Positions 1 through 4,924 of a stretch of 5,535 nt of DNA are shown here, piece by piece. The position numbers were made by a program, and so were the translations under genes. Source of the DNA: Oligoflexia bacterium (lineage in GTDB: Bacteria; Bdellovibrionota; UBA1018); contig CAINWE010000286.1 in assembly GCA_903854365.1 (NCBI GenBank), forward strand, positions 1-5,535. The letters are read 5' to 3'. The notes below the pieces were generated by a model that saw only the letters and a list, made by a program, of their open reading frames with translations, did no database searches and had not been told where the DNA came from. Every line of letters starts with the position of its first letter. Positions within the stretch are counted from its first letter, which is position 1.

Positions 1-13
1 AAATTTCCTGGAA

Positions 14-20
14 AAGGAGA
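14..20 (+). promoter_or_regulatory. Shine-Dalgarno site of the H1-like gene
   Basis: AAGGAGA ends 7 bases before the ATG at 28. It is a near-consensus ribosome binding site and fixes the start of the basic protein. The promoter must lie left of the window. Confidence 0.85.
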
Positions 21-27
21 TTTTGAA

Positions 28-321
28 ATGGCAACTCAGAAACGTACATCAGGAAAATCGACGAAGAAATCCCAGTCCAAGGCCGGAGCAGTGTCAAGGC
101 GAGCTAGTCTCAAGGCAGCTCCTCAGAGGAGAAAGCGTTCACCTGCGCGAGTGAGTGCTGCTGCTTCAGCTGTTTCTAAGCCGTCTTCACGTCGTAAAGT
201 GACTGCATCCAAAGTGTCAACGGCGAAGACAGCTTCAGCGAGTCGAACTGGAAGAAAAGCAGGAATGATTAAAAAAGCCCTGAATAAGGGTTTTGCTGAG
301 TTGGCGAAAGTCGGAAGTTAG
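28..321 (+). CDS. Histone H1-like Lys/Arg-rich basic protein
   Basis: A 97-residue protein with 16 Lys and 11 Arg, one acidic residue (Glu91), and a remainder that is mostly Ser, Ala, Thr and Val. Residues 1-78 look disordered, with basic clusters around 10-18, 34-37 and 55-57 separated by Ser/Ala-rich stretches. This is the composition of bacterial proteins resembling the eukaryotic H1 tail, such as the Hc1/Hc2 and BpH1 types. Residues 79-95 could form one short amphipathic helix. There is no signal peptide and no Cys. By family analogy it would bind DNA or RNA in the cytoplasm and help compact the nucleoid; that is inference from composition, since no fold or catalytic motif is visible. The strong ribosome binding site supports real and possibly abundant translation. 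The next gene is convergent, so this is probably monocistronic or the last gene of its transcript. An unrelated disordered RNA-binding basic protein remains possible. Confidence 0.8.
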   Translation: MATQKRTSGKSTKKSQSKAGAVSRRASLKAAPQRRKRSPARVSAAASAVSKPSSRRKVTASKVSTAKTASASRTGRKAGMIKKALNKGFAELAKVGS

Positions 322-342
322 CTTCAGTTGAGTAAAGCCAGT

Positions 343-370
343 GGGGGGATGGCTCGAAGAGTGTCCCCTC
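343..370. terminator. Possible weak hairpin between convergent genes
   Basis: A G-run ending in A (343-349) can pair with TCCCCTC (364-370), giving a 7-bp stem with one G-U pair and a 14-base loop. It lies between the stops of the H1-like gene and the ferredoxin gene, where both transcripts would need to end. No T-run follows directly on either strand; the nearest on the plus strand is TTTT at 387-390. It is therefore not a canonical intrinsic terminator. Confidence 0.25.
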
Positions 371-388
371 GCATCAGCTAATCTGGTT

Positions 389-619
389 TTAATCTTCTGA
401 ACCGATCGCCTCGACTGGGCAAGCCTCTAAAGCGGCTCTACAGCGGGCTTCTTCCTCCGGGGTGGAGGGTTGTTTCAAGACGAAAGAGTAGCCGTGTTCG
501 TCGTTCCGAGTAAAGTTGTCAGGTGCCTCTGTCCGGCAAGCATCACAATCAATGCATTGGTCATCGACGAAGTATTTGCCTGGGGCATTATCCGACCATT
601 TTTTTTCTTTTTCAGCCAT
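389..619 (-). CDS. Small [4Fe-4S] ferredoxin
   Basis: A 76-residue acidic, soluble electron carrier. Cys22, Cys25 and Cys28 form the CxxCxxC motif, and Cys67 followed by Pro68 supplies the fourth ligand. This is the pattern of single-cluster ferredoxins, in which the second cluster-binding motif is reduced to CP. The flanking residues (Pro33-Asn35-Phe36 after the motif, PVEAI near the C-terminus) are typical. An extra Cys60 lies seven residues before Cys67; in related ferredoxins a non-ligand cysteine here may be free or in a disulfide. The protein would pass low-potential electrons between cytoplasmic redox enzymes; the partner cannot be told from the neighbours. The start codon has AGGAA 11 bases upstream on the minus strand (631-635). 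The first codons are rich in AAA and include an A8 run. The gene is divergent from the phosphoesterase and has its own promoter candidate. Confidence 0.92.
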   Translation of the reverse strand: MAEKEKKWSDNAPGKYFVDDQCIDCDACRTEAPDNFTRNDEHGYSFVLKQPSTPEEEARCRAALEACPVEAIGSED

Positions 620-630
620 AATTTAACTGG

Positions 631-635
631 TTCCT
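631..635 (-). promoter_or_regulatory. Shine-Dalgarno site of the ferredoxin gene
   Basis: On the minus strand this reads AGGAA, 11 bases before the ATG at 619. The spacing is slightly long but usable, and there is no competing start nearby. Confidence 0.55.
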
Positions 636-650
636 AGTTTTTCGGATTTT

Positions 651-679
651 GCAGTGAAAGTCAAAGTGGTTTTCACTGC
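651..679. repeat. Perfect 9-bp inverted repeat, possible operator
   Basis: GCAGTGAAA (651-659) and TTTCACTGC (671-679) are exact reverse complements around an 11-base spacer. The repeat lies entirely within the 83-bp gap between the divergent ferredoxin and phosphoesterase genes. It covers the predicted transcription start of the ferredoxin gene and the stretch just upstream of the -10 candidate of the phosphoesterase gene. That position fits a dimeric regulator acting on both promoters. It could instead form a hairpin at the 5' end of the ferredoxin mRNA. The symmetry is seen directly; the function is inferred. Confidence 0.55.
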
Positions 680-685
680 TTTCGG

Positions 686-715
686 GTTATACTGAAAAAC
701 GTATGACTGAGTCAA
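686..715 (-). promoter_or_regulatory. Promoter candidate of the ferredoxin gene
   Basis: Read on the minus strand, a -35 element TTGACT (710-715) and a -10 element TATAAC (686-691) are 18 bases apart. Each matches the sigma-70 consensus at five of six positions. Transcription would start near 679, giving a leader of about 60 bases. The -35 element lies inside the first codons of the phosphoesterase gene, so the two divergent transcription units overlap here. Confidence 0.6.
688..693 (+). promoter_or_regulatory. Possible -10 element of the phosphoesterase gene
   Basis: TATACT matches the sigma-70 -10 consensus at five of six positions. It overlaps the opposing -10 element of the ferredoxin promoter by four bases. 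No good -35 lies 16-18 bases upstream, so use would probably need an activator or another sigma factor. Transcription would start about 700, giving a leader of only a few bases before the ATG at 703. Confidence 0.35.
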
Positions 716-1869
716 GCCCGAGCGCTGAAGGTTTTTTTAATCGAGGAACTTCGGATCAGTTTATTATTGTCATTAGTGATTGCCATTTGTCTGCTGGTCG
801 GTTTTTTGAGGGCCGGCAAAACATTCACGAAGATTTTCACTTCGATGACGAGATGAGTGACTTTTTTGATTATTTTTCCACCGGGGCCTTCGGAGAGGGG
901 CCACAAGGTCCGGTCGAGGTGGAACTCTTCATTAATGGCGATTACCTTGATTTTTTGAATGTACCAACGGATGGGGAATTCGAAGATTCGGTGACCGAGA
1001 GTCTTTCGTTGGCAAAGTTGGAGGCAGTAATTGCTGGTCATCCTAAGGTGATGGCTGCGCTGCGGCGGTTTGCTTCCCGGCCAAAGAAGAAAATCACTTA
1101 CTTGATCGGCAATCATGATGCCGACCTTTTTTTTCCCAAGATTCAAGAGCGAATCGTCCGGGAGTGGGATCCTGACGGTCAATATCCGAGCGAACGTGTG
1201 ACTTTGATTGTGGACCGTGACCGCATTCAGCGTGCGGGTGGGGTAGAAATTCATCATGGTAACCAGTTTGAGGCCATTCATGTCTTGGATTTCAAGCATC
1301 CGGTCGTGCAAGAGGGTGCCCGTGAGCCGGTGTTGAATATACCCTGGGGCAGTCTTTATGTTTTAAAAATTCTCAATCGCCTCAAGTGGGAGCGTGAGTT
1401 CATTGATAAGGTGAGGCCGATCAAAGTTTTTATGATCTTTGGTTTTATTTTAGATCCACTATTTATTATTCGTTTCGCAGCTTTATCGTTGTTTTATTTT
1501 TTGAAGACGTTTTTTTTGGATGATCGACGTCGGCCGCTCGGACTCAAAGGGCTTCCGAAGATTGTGTTTCAAGAGTTTGATTTTTTATTAGATCTTGAGC
1601 GTCAAGCGAGAAAACATTTAGATCAAGAATCCGGAGTGAGAACTCTCATTCTTGGACATACTCATAAGCCGATGATCAAGGTGTATCCGGATGGCAAGCA
1701 GTACATTAATACAGGGACTTGGACTAAAATGATCAATCTCGATTGGAGAAATATTGGTCGGCAGTTTTGTCTCAGTTTTGCTTATGTGCGGATTCGTAAT
1801 GGTGAGGCGAGTTGCGAACTGAGGGAATGGGTAGGCGAGCAATCCCCTCATCGACGGTTTCAGTTCTAG
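703..1869 (+). CDS. Calcineurin-like metallophosphoesterase with hydrophobic insert
   Basis: A 388-residue protein with all the motifs of the binuclear metallophosphoesterase superfamily in order: Asp26-x-His28, Gly79-Asp80, the Gly136-Asn137-His138-Asp139 box, a His-His-Gly-Asn segment at 184-187 and Gly318-His319-Thr320-His321. These residues bind two metal ions and catalyse phosphoester hydrolysis. It is well above the length of LpxH-type hydrolases (about 240 residues), mainly through an insert between the HHGN and GHTH motifs. The insert contains a hydrophobic stretch at about 241-270, suggesting membrane association and possibly a lipid-linked substrate. There is no signal peptide, so the active site is probably cytoplasmic. 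The substrate is unknown; UDP-diacylglucosamine, other nucleotide sugars and phospholipids are only possibilities. The ATG at 703 is the only usual start before the first metal motif, but it lacks a clear Shine-Dalgarno site. The gene is convergent with the next. Confidence 0.88.
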   Translation: MTESSPSAEGFFNRGTSDQFIIVISDCHLSAGRFFEGRQNIHEDFHFDDEMSDFFDYFSTGAFGEGPQGPVEVELFINGDYLDFLNVPTDGEFEDSVTESLSLAKLEAVIAGHPKVMAALRRFASRPKKKITYLIGNHDADLFFPKIQERIVREWDPDGQYPSERVTLIVDRDRIQRAGGVEIHHGNQFEAIHVLDFKHPVVQEGAREPVLNIPWGSLYVLKILNRLKWEREFIDKVRPIKVFMIFGFILDPLFIIRFAALSLFYFLKTFFLDDRRRPLGLKGLPKIVFQEFDFLLDLERQARKHLDQESGVRTLILGHTHKPMIKVYPDGKQYINTGTWTKMINLDWRNIGRQFCLSFAYVRIRNGEASCELREWVGEQSPHRRFQF

Positions 1870-1886
1870 GCTCCACTTAGGCTCTT

Positions 1887-1905
1887 GTGCGTTCTTTTAA
1901 CGCGC
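1887..1905. terminator. Possible hairpin between convergent stops
   Basis: Bases 1887-1893 can pair with 1899-1905 in a 7-bp stem (one G-U pair) around a 5-base loop. The right arm overlaps the stop codon of the minus-strand gene, and the hairpin begins 17 bases after the phosphoesterase stop. There is no T-run after the stem on either strand, so it would be at best a weak bidirectional terminator in this 27-bp convergent gap. Confidence 0.25.
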
Positions 1906-2832
1906 TGGAGGGGTGATGACTGGAGAGTCGCAGGGTGTCATTGGCTCCTGCTTCTCGGGCGATAGATCGAGTGAGCGGGTGGTCAGTTCGAGGAGGTGTT
2001 TCACAGGTTCGTGGAAGTGTGGGTGAAGGCCGAAAAGTTGGCTGTGAGCGCCACTTATGGGAAACACATTGAGTTCGCGGCGACTTAAAAGGCCCAGGAG
2101 GTCTATTCCCGTCGTCATCGTTGGGTGCTGAACATTGATTTCCCGAAACTGAGCGGGGAACGTCCAATCTCCGCGGCGCAAAGAAGTTGTGACACGGTCG
2201 AGGAGGATGCTCGTGTCGGGAGTTCGAGTATATTTAAAAGTGAGTGCATGCGTTTCCGCAAAGAACGGCTCGATGGGGGTGCCGTTGGTTAATTTGAGGG
2301 AAAGGACTACATATTGGCGATCCCCTTTGGTGATAATTGGTCGTCTCAGCATCAACTTTTTATAGACTGGGTTGAATATAAATTCAGGTCGAATTTGAAT
2401 CACATTGCCTGTGCCATAAAAACCAAGTGGGGTGATGTCGATGTGGCTAGCTCCAGGCCAATGCCGCTCGACTTCGCGGGTGATGCTAGCTATCATCTCG
2501 GGGTCAATGTCGAGCTCCGGGTCAGCCGGAGAGCGCATATGCAACAGAGGTAGGATTGGGTCTAAGTCGGTGGCTTGCGTTCCTGTGTGAATTTCTAATT
2601 CAGTCGCTATGCTCGCCGATTCGGTGGATAGAATGATTTTTTTGAGCTTCCCAGGTGTGAGGAATCGAACATCCCACCAGTAAGACGGTTTCTGCACGTT
2701 AGCGAGGATAAAGTAGGTTTGGTCCGGTTTTAAGTCAGAGGGACAGAGGTCTGCTCCATGAGAGTGATTGATTTTATTGAAAAAGATGAAAAAAATTAGC
2801 AACACTGAATAGATTCGAAGCATCGATTTCAT
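1897..2832 (-). CDS. Secreted protein of unknown function
   Basis: A 311-residue protein that I do not recognise. Residues 1-26 form a Sec signal peptide: basic start with Lys2 and Arg6, hydrophobic core 7-18, and a likely cleavage near His-Gly-Ala at 25-27. The mature protein is therefore periplasmic or exported, with no further membrane segment. It has only two cysteines, Cys30 near the mature N-terminus and Cys301 near the C-terminus, which could form a disulfide. Cys30 lies too far from the hydrophobic core for a normal lipobox. A histidine cluster (HPHFHEPVKH, 270-279) could bind metal. The last 20 residues are Pro-rich. No enzyme motif is evident. Met1 at 2832 and Met4 at 2823 are both possible starts; neither has a strong ribosome binding site, and AGAG 10 bases before Met1 slightly favours the longer form. 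The gene stands alone, convergent with the phosphoesterase and divergent from the cupredoxin-like gene. Confidence 0.75.
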   Translation of the reverse strand: MKSMLRIYSVLLIFFIFFNKINHSHGADLCPSDLKPDQTYFILANVQKPSYWWDVRFLTPGKLKKIILSTESASIATELEIHTGTQATDLDPILPLLHMRSPADPELDIDPEMIASITREVERHWPGASHIDITPLGFYGTGNVIQIRPEFIFNPVYKKLMLRRPIITKGDRQYVVLSLKLTNGTPIEPFFAETHALTFKYTRTPDTSILLDRVTTSLRRGDWTFPAQFREINVQHPTMTTGIDLLGLLSRRELNVFPISGAHSQLFGLHPHFHEPVKHLLELTTRSLDLSPEKQEPMTPCDSPVITPPAR

Positions 2833-2991
2833 GGGCGTAGGACTCTAGTGAATGAGGGCGGAATTTGCAAATAAAATCAATTTTAATGTGCAAAATCAAA
2901 TTTCTTATCGGGTGTCGAATTTCGATTTGAGCTCAAGATCCGATTCAGAATTTTCTGGGGATGTCCGAAAAGACATTGAGGAGAATCCGTC
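2833..2991. promoter_or_regulatory. AT-rich divergent intergenic region with palindromes
   Basis: This 159-bp gap must carry promoters for the leftward secreted-protein gene and the rightward cupredoxin-like gene. It holds a perfect 10-bp palindrome ATTTGCAAAT (2863-2872), a palindrome TCGAATTTCGA with a central T (2915-2925), a perfect palindrome TTGAGCTCAA (2927-2936), and two copies of AAAATCAA (2873-2880 and 2892-2899) 19 bp apart. On the minus strand, TTGATT (2894-2899) and TTTTAT (2871-2876), 17 bases apart, make a weak promoter candidate for the leftward gene. I see no convincing -35/-10 pair for the rightward gene; TTTAAT at 2882-2887 resembles a -10 without a matching -35. Confidence 0.45.
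2978..2984 (+). promoter_or_regulatory. Shine-Dalgarno site of the cupredoxin-like gene
   Basis: GAGGAGA ends 7 bases before the ATG at 2992. This strong site settles the start and argues against the overlapping frame that opens at 2852. Confidence 0.85.
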
Positions 2992-3651
2992 ATGCAAAAG
3001 TCTTGGACTAAAGCCGAAGCGAGACGCTTGCCTAGTTGTTTGCGTGCGTTTGTTCTGATTTGCTTGCAAGGGTGGATCTTTGAAAGTTTCGTTTGGGCAG
3101 GATTAGATGGGGCTGAGATTTTTCCAGAGTCTCGCTTTGGGGCACCTCCCGCAGGTCCATCCTATGGGCGGCGTTCTGGAGTTGCTCCGATGCAGGCTGA
3201 ACTGAGAGAAAGTGAGTCGTCCGCCGCCGGTCGTGGGCTGGCATCTTTAGATGAGCATGTTTCTCCTCGCTCTAAGAGTCGCTTGAAGACAGGTACTCAA
3301 GAAGTTGCGTTAATTGCTGGTGATCTTGGGTTTTTTCCGAGAACGATTTTTGTAACGCGGGATATTCCGGTGAAGCTTTTTGTCACGGGTGCGTCAAAAA
3401 AAGCCCTGTGTTTGATGCTCGATGATTTCGACGTGAAAAAACAGCTTCGGTCTCAGCGAGTTGAGGAAGTCGGTTTTGTTCCTAAAAAGGTAGGTCAGTT
3501 TCGGTTCTATTGTCCGATCAATGGGGCCGAGGGAGCGATTTTTGTAAAAGAGCCGGGTGCAAGTTCCCAGACTCTAGGGCCGGTTCCTATGTTTCCGCAG
3601 GAGTTGTCGTTGGATGCTCAAGAGTTGCCTGCTGAGATCTCGAAGCGATGA
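2992..3651 (+). CDS. Secreted cupredoxin-like domain protein lacking His ligands
   Basis: A 219-residue protein. Residues 1-36 form a signal peptide with a basic start (Lys7, Arg11, Arg12), a hydrophobic core to about 35 and likely cleavage after Val-Trp-Ala36. Residues 37-102 are a Ser/Pro/Arg-rich linker, probably disordered. Residues 103-187 match the cupredoxin fold of the EfeO/COX2-like type: Gly-Phe-Phe-Pro at 113-116, strands around 126-132 and 139-143, then Phe-Tyr-Cys174-Pro near the copper-loop position. Residues 188-219 form a Pro/Leu-rich tail. In copper-binding relatives the loop reads CPxHG with a following Met; here it is CPING with Ala-Glu instead. The whole domain has no histidine, so type 1 copper is unlikely. 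Cys140 and Cys174 remain and could form a disulfide or a two-thiol site. It would act in the periplasm or on the surface. The cpaF-type gene follows after 30 bp, suggesting co-transcription and a role tied to that motor; this is inference. Confidence 0.75.
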   Translation: MQKSWTKAEARRLPSCLRAFVLICLQGWIFESFVWAGLDGAEIFPESRFGAPPAGPSYGRRSGVAPMQAELRESESSAAGRGLASLDEHVSPRSKSRLKTGTQEVALIAGDLGFFPRTIFVTRDIPVKLFVTGASKKALCLMLDDFDVKKQLRSQRVEEVGFVPKKVGQFRFYCPINGAEGAIFVKEPGASSQTLGPVPMFPQELSLDAQELPAEISKR

Positions 3652-3671
3652 GCGTTTAAAGTCTGAGTAAA

Positions 3672-3676
3672 GGGAG
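3672..3676 (+). promoter_or_regulatory. Shine-Dalgarno site that fixes the GTG start of cpaF
   Basis: GGGAG lies 5 bases before GTG at 3682. An in-frame TGA at 3664-3666 blocks any earlier start, so the site and stop together select the GTG codon. Confidence 0.7.
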
Positions 3677-3681
3677 AGCGA

Positions 3682-4818
3682 GTGGGCGTTTTTGAAGACT
3701 CAGTCGGAACATTTCTTAGGCCTGTGCAGGAATACCTCGCCGATGACTCGGTCTCCGAGGTTTTGGTCAATGGGCCCGACGAAGTGTTCGTTGAGCGGAA
3801 AGGTTTATTGGAGCGCACCTCTGCCAAATTTAAAGATGAGCAGGCGCTCCAAGCGGCAGTCAGAAATATTGCCCAGTTTGTGGGTCGGAGAATTGACGAT
3901 GAAAATCCGATTCTTGACGCACGGCTTCCAGATGGCAGTCGCGTTGCTGCCGTCATTCCTCCGTGTTCGAGAAAAGGCACGACCCTATCGATTCGGAAGT
4001 TTTCCAAAGGAACACCGTCATTTGTTGATTTAATTAATCGAGGCTCGATTTCCAAAGATGGTGCACGATTTTTGGATGTGTGTATCTATCTGGCGAAGAA
4101 TATCATCATCTCAGGTGGCACTGGCTCAGGGAAAACAACTCTTCTCAATGTGTTGGGTTCCAGAATTCCAGGAAATCAGCGGCTCTTGATCATCGAAGAC
4201 TCTTCAGAGTTGAAGATTACAACTGAACATGTTGTCTTTTTTGAAACCAAGCACGCTGATGCCGTGGGAAAAGGTGAAGTGACGATTCGGGACTTGATTC
4301 GCTCCGCCTTAAGGCTTCGCCCGGACCGTATTGTGGTGGGAGAAGTGCGGGGTCCCGAAGCTTTGGACTTGGTGACTGCCATGAATACGGGGCATGGCGG
4401 GTCGATGGGGACAACTCATGCGAACACGCCCTACGATGGTCTGGTTCGCTTGGAGACACTCGCGATGATGGGTGACACTCAGGTGCCCGTGGCCGCGATT
4501 CGGAGACAAATTGCCGCGGCGATTCACTTAGTAGTTCAAATCAAGCGAATGCACGATGGTACCCGAAAAATCACCAATATTTCCGAAGTGGTCCCAGAGG
4601 TCGATGAGGCGGGGCGTTATCAAATTCGCGATATTTTTAAGTTTGTGCAGCGAGGCAAGACCCAAGATGGAAAAATCGTGGGGGAGTTCATCCCCACGGG
4701 GGTCTTACCGAGTTTTATGGCCGAGATTGAGCTGAATCGATTGCCCTTTGGAAAGGAAAAGTTTACGCCCCCTGCTTGGTTTCATTCTGCGACTGAGTCT
4801 GGCGAGAATGGGGCCTAA
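3682..4818 (+). CDS. cpaF: CpaF/TadA-family secretion ATPase (short form)
   Basis: A 378-residue hexameric motor ATPase of the type II/IV secretion superfamily, cytoplasmic, which would power assembly or retraction of Tad/Flp-type pili or a related export machine. Motifs in order: the CpaF-type N-terminal segment with DARLPDGSRV at 79-88, Walker A GGTGSGKTT at 145-153 (Lys151), the acidic Asp-box region around Glu172-Asp173, Walker B region RIVVGEVRG at 216-224 (catalytic Glu221), and the His box at 235-248 with His238 and His246. All catalytic residues are intact. CpaF proteins usually run to about 450 residues or more, with an extra N-terminal helical domain; here the protein starts almost at the core. 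The final 20 or so residues extend past the usual end. It lies 30 bp after the cupredoxin-like gene, probably in one operon. No tadB, tadC, flp pilin, rcpA secretin or tadZ follows; pntA does. It is thus either an orphan motor serving a machine encoded elsewhere or a specialised paralogue. Confidence 0.9.
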   Translation: MGVFEDSVGTFLRPVQEYLADDSVSEVLVNGPDEVFVERKGLLERTSAKFKDEQALQAAVRNIAQFVGRRIDDENPILDARLPDGSRVAAVIPPCSRKGTTLSIRKFSKGTPSFVDLINRGSISKDGARFLDVCIYLAKNIIISGGTGSGKTTLLNVLGSRIPGNQRLLIIEDSSELKITTEHVVFFETKHADAVGKGEVTIRDLIRSALRLRPDRIVVGEVRGPEALDLVTAMNTGHGGSMGTTHANTPYDGLVRLETLAMMGDTQVPVAAIRRQIAAAIHLVVQIKRMHDGTRKITNISEVVPEVDEAGRYQIRDIFKFVQRGKTQDGKIVGEFIPTGVLPSFMAEIELNRLPFGKEKFTPPAWFHSATESGENGA

Positions 4819-4914
4819 CTGGCAGTCTGCGTTCACTCATTTTGACCGAAAGGTGGCCCCTAAATCCGCGACCGCAACCATTAAAATCTAGTCTAAATCT
4901 CCTCAAACAGGTAT

Positions 4915-4919
4915 AAGGG
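4915..4919 (+). promoter_or_regulatory. Shine-Dalgarno site of pntA
   Basis: AAGGG lies 5 bases before the ATG at 4925. The rest of the 106-bp gap after cpaF (4819-4914) has no T-tailed hairpin. TTGACC (4842-4847) and TAAAAT (4882-4887) each resemble promoter hexamers, but they are too far apart to pair. Whether pntA has its own promoter is therefore undecided. Confidence 0.65.
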
Positions 4920-4924
4920 CCCAA

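Noticed and set aside
712..1311. A 199-codon open frame on the minus strand
   Set aside because: It lies wholly antisense to the phosphoesterase gene, whose metal-binding motifs prove the plus strand. The antisense product shows no motif or plausible domain.
2314..2553. A 79-codon plus-strand frame
   Set aside because: It is antisense to the secreted-protein gene, which has a signal peptide and fits the gene spacing; no ribosome binding site supports the plus frame.
2852..3058. A 68-codon plus-strand frame before the cupredoxin-like gene
   Set aside because: It has no ribosome binding site, overlaps the start of the well-supported gene at 2992 in another frame, and lies in the AT-rich promoter gap. 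It has no signal peptide or recognisable motif.
3692..4033. A 113-codon frame overlapping the cpaF start
   Set aside because: It is an out-of-frame shadow of a gene with intact Walker and His-box motifs.
3618..4055. A 145-codon minus-strand frame over the cpaF 5' end
   Set aside because: Antisense to cpaF and the end of the cupredoxin-like gene, with Ser/Arg/Thr-rich low-complexity content typical of reverse-strand shadows.
4810..4860. GGGGCC and GGCCCC as a terminator stem after cpaF
   Set aside because: The loop would be 39 bases, the left arm lies partly in coding sequence, and there is no T-run after it.
4842..4887. A pntA promoter formed by TTGACC and TAAAAT
   Set aside because: The hexamers are 34 bases apart, far from the 16-18 needed, and neither has a suitable partner at the right distance.
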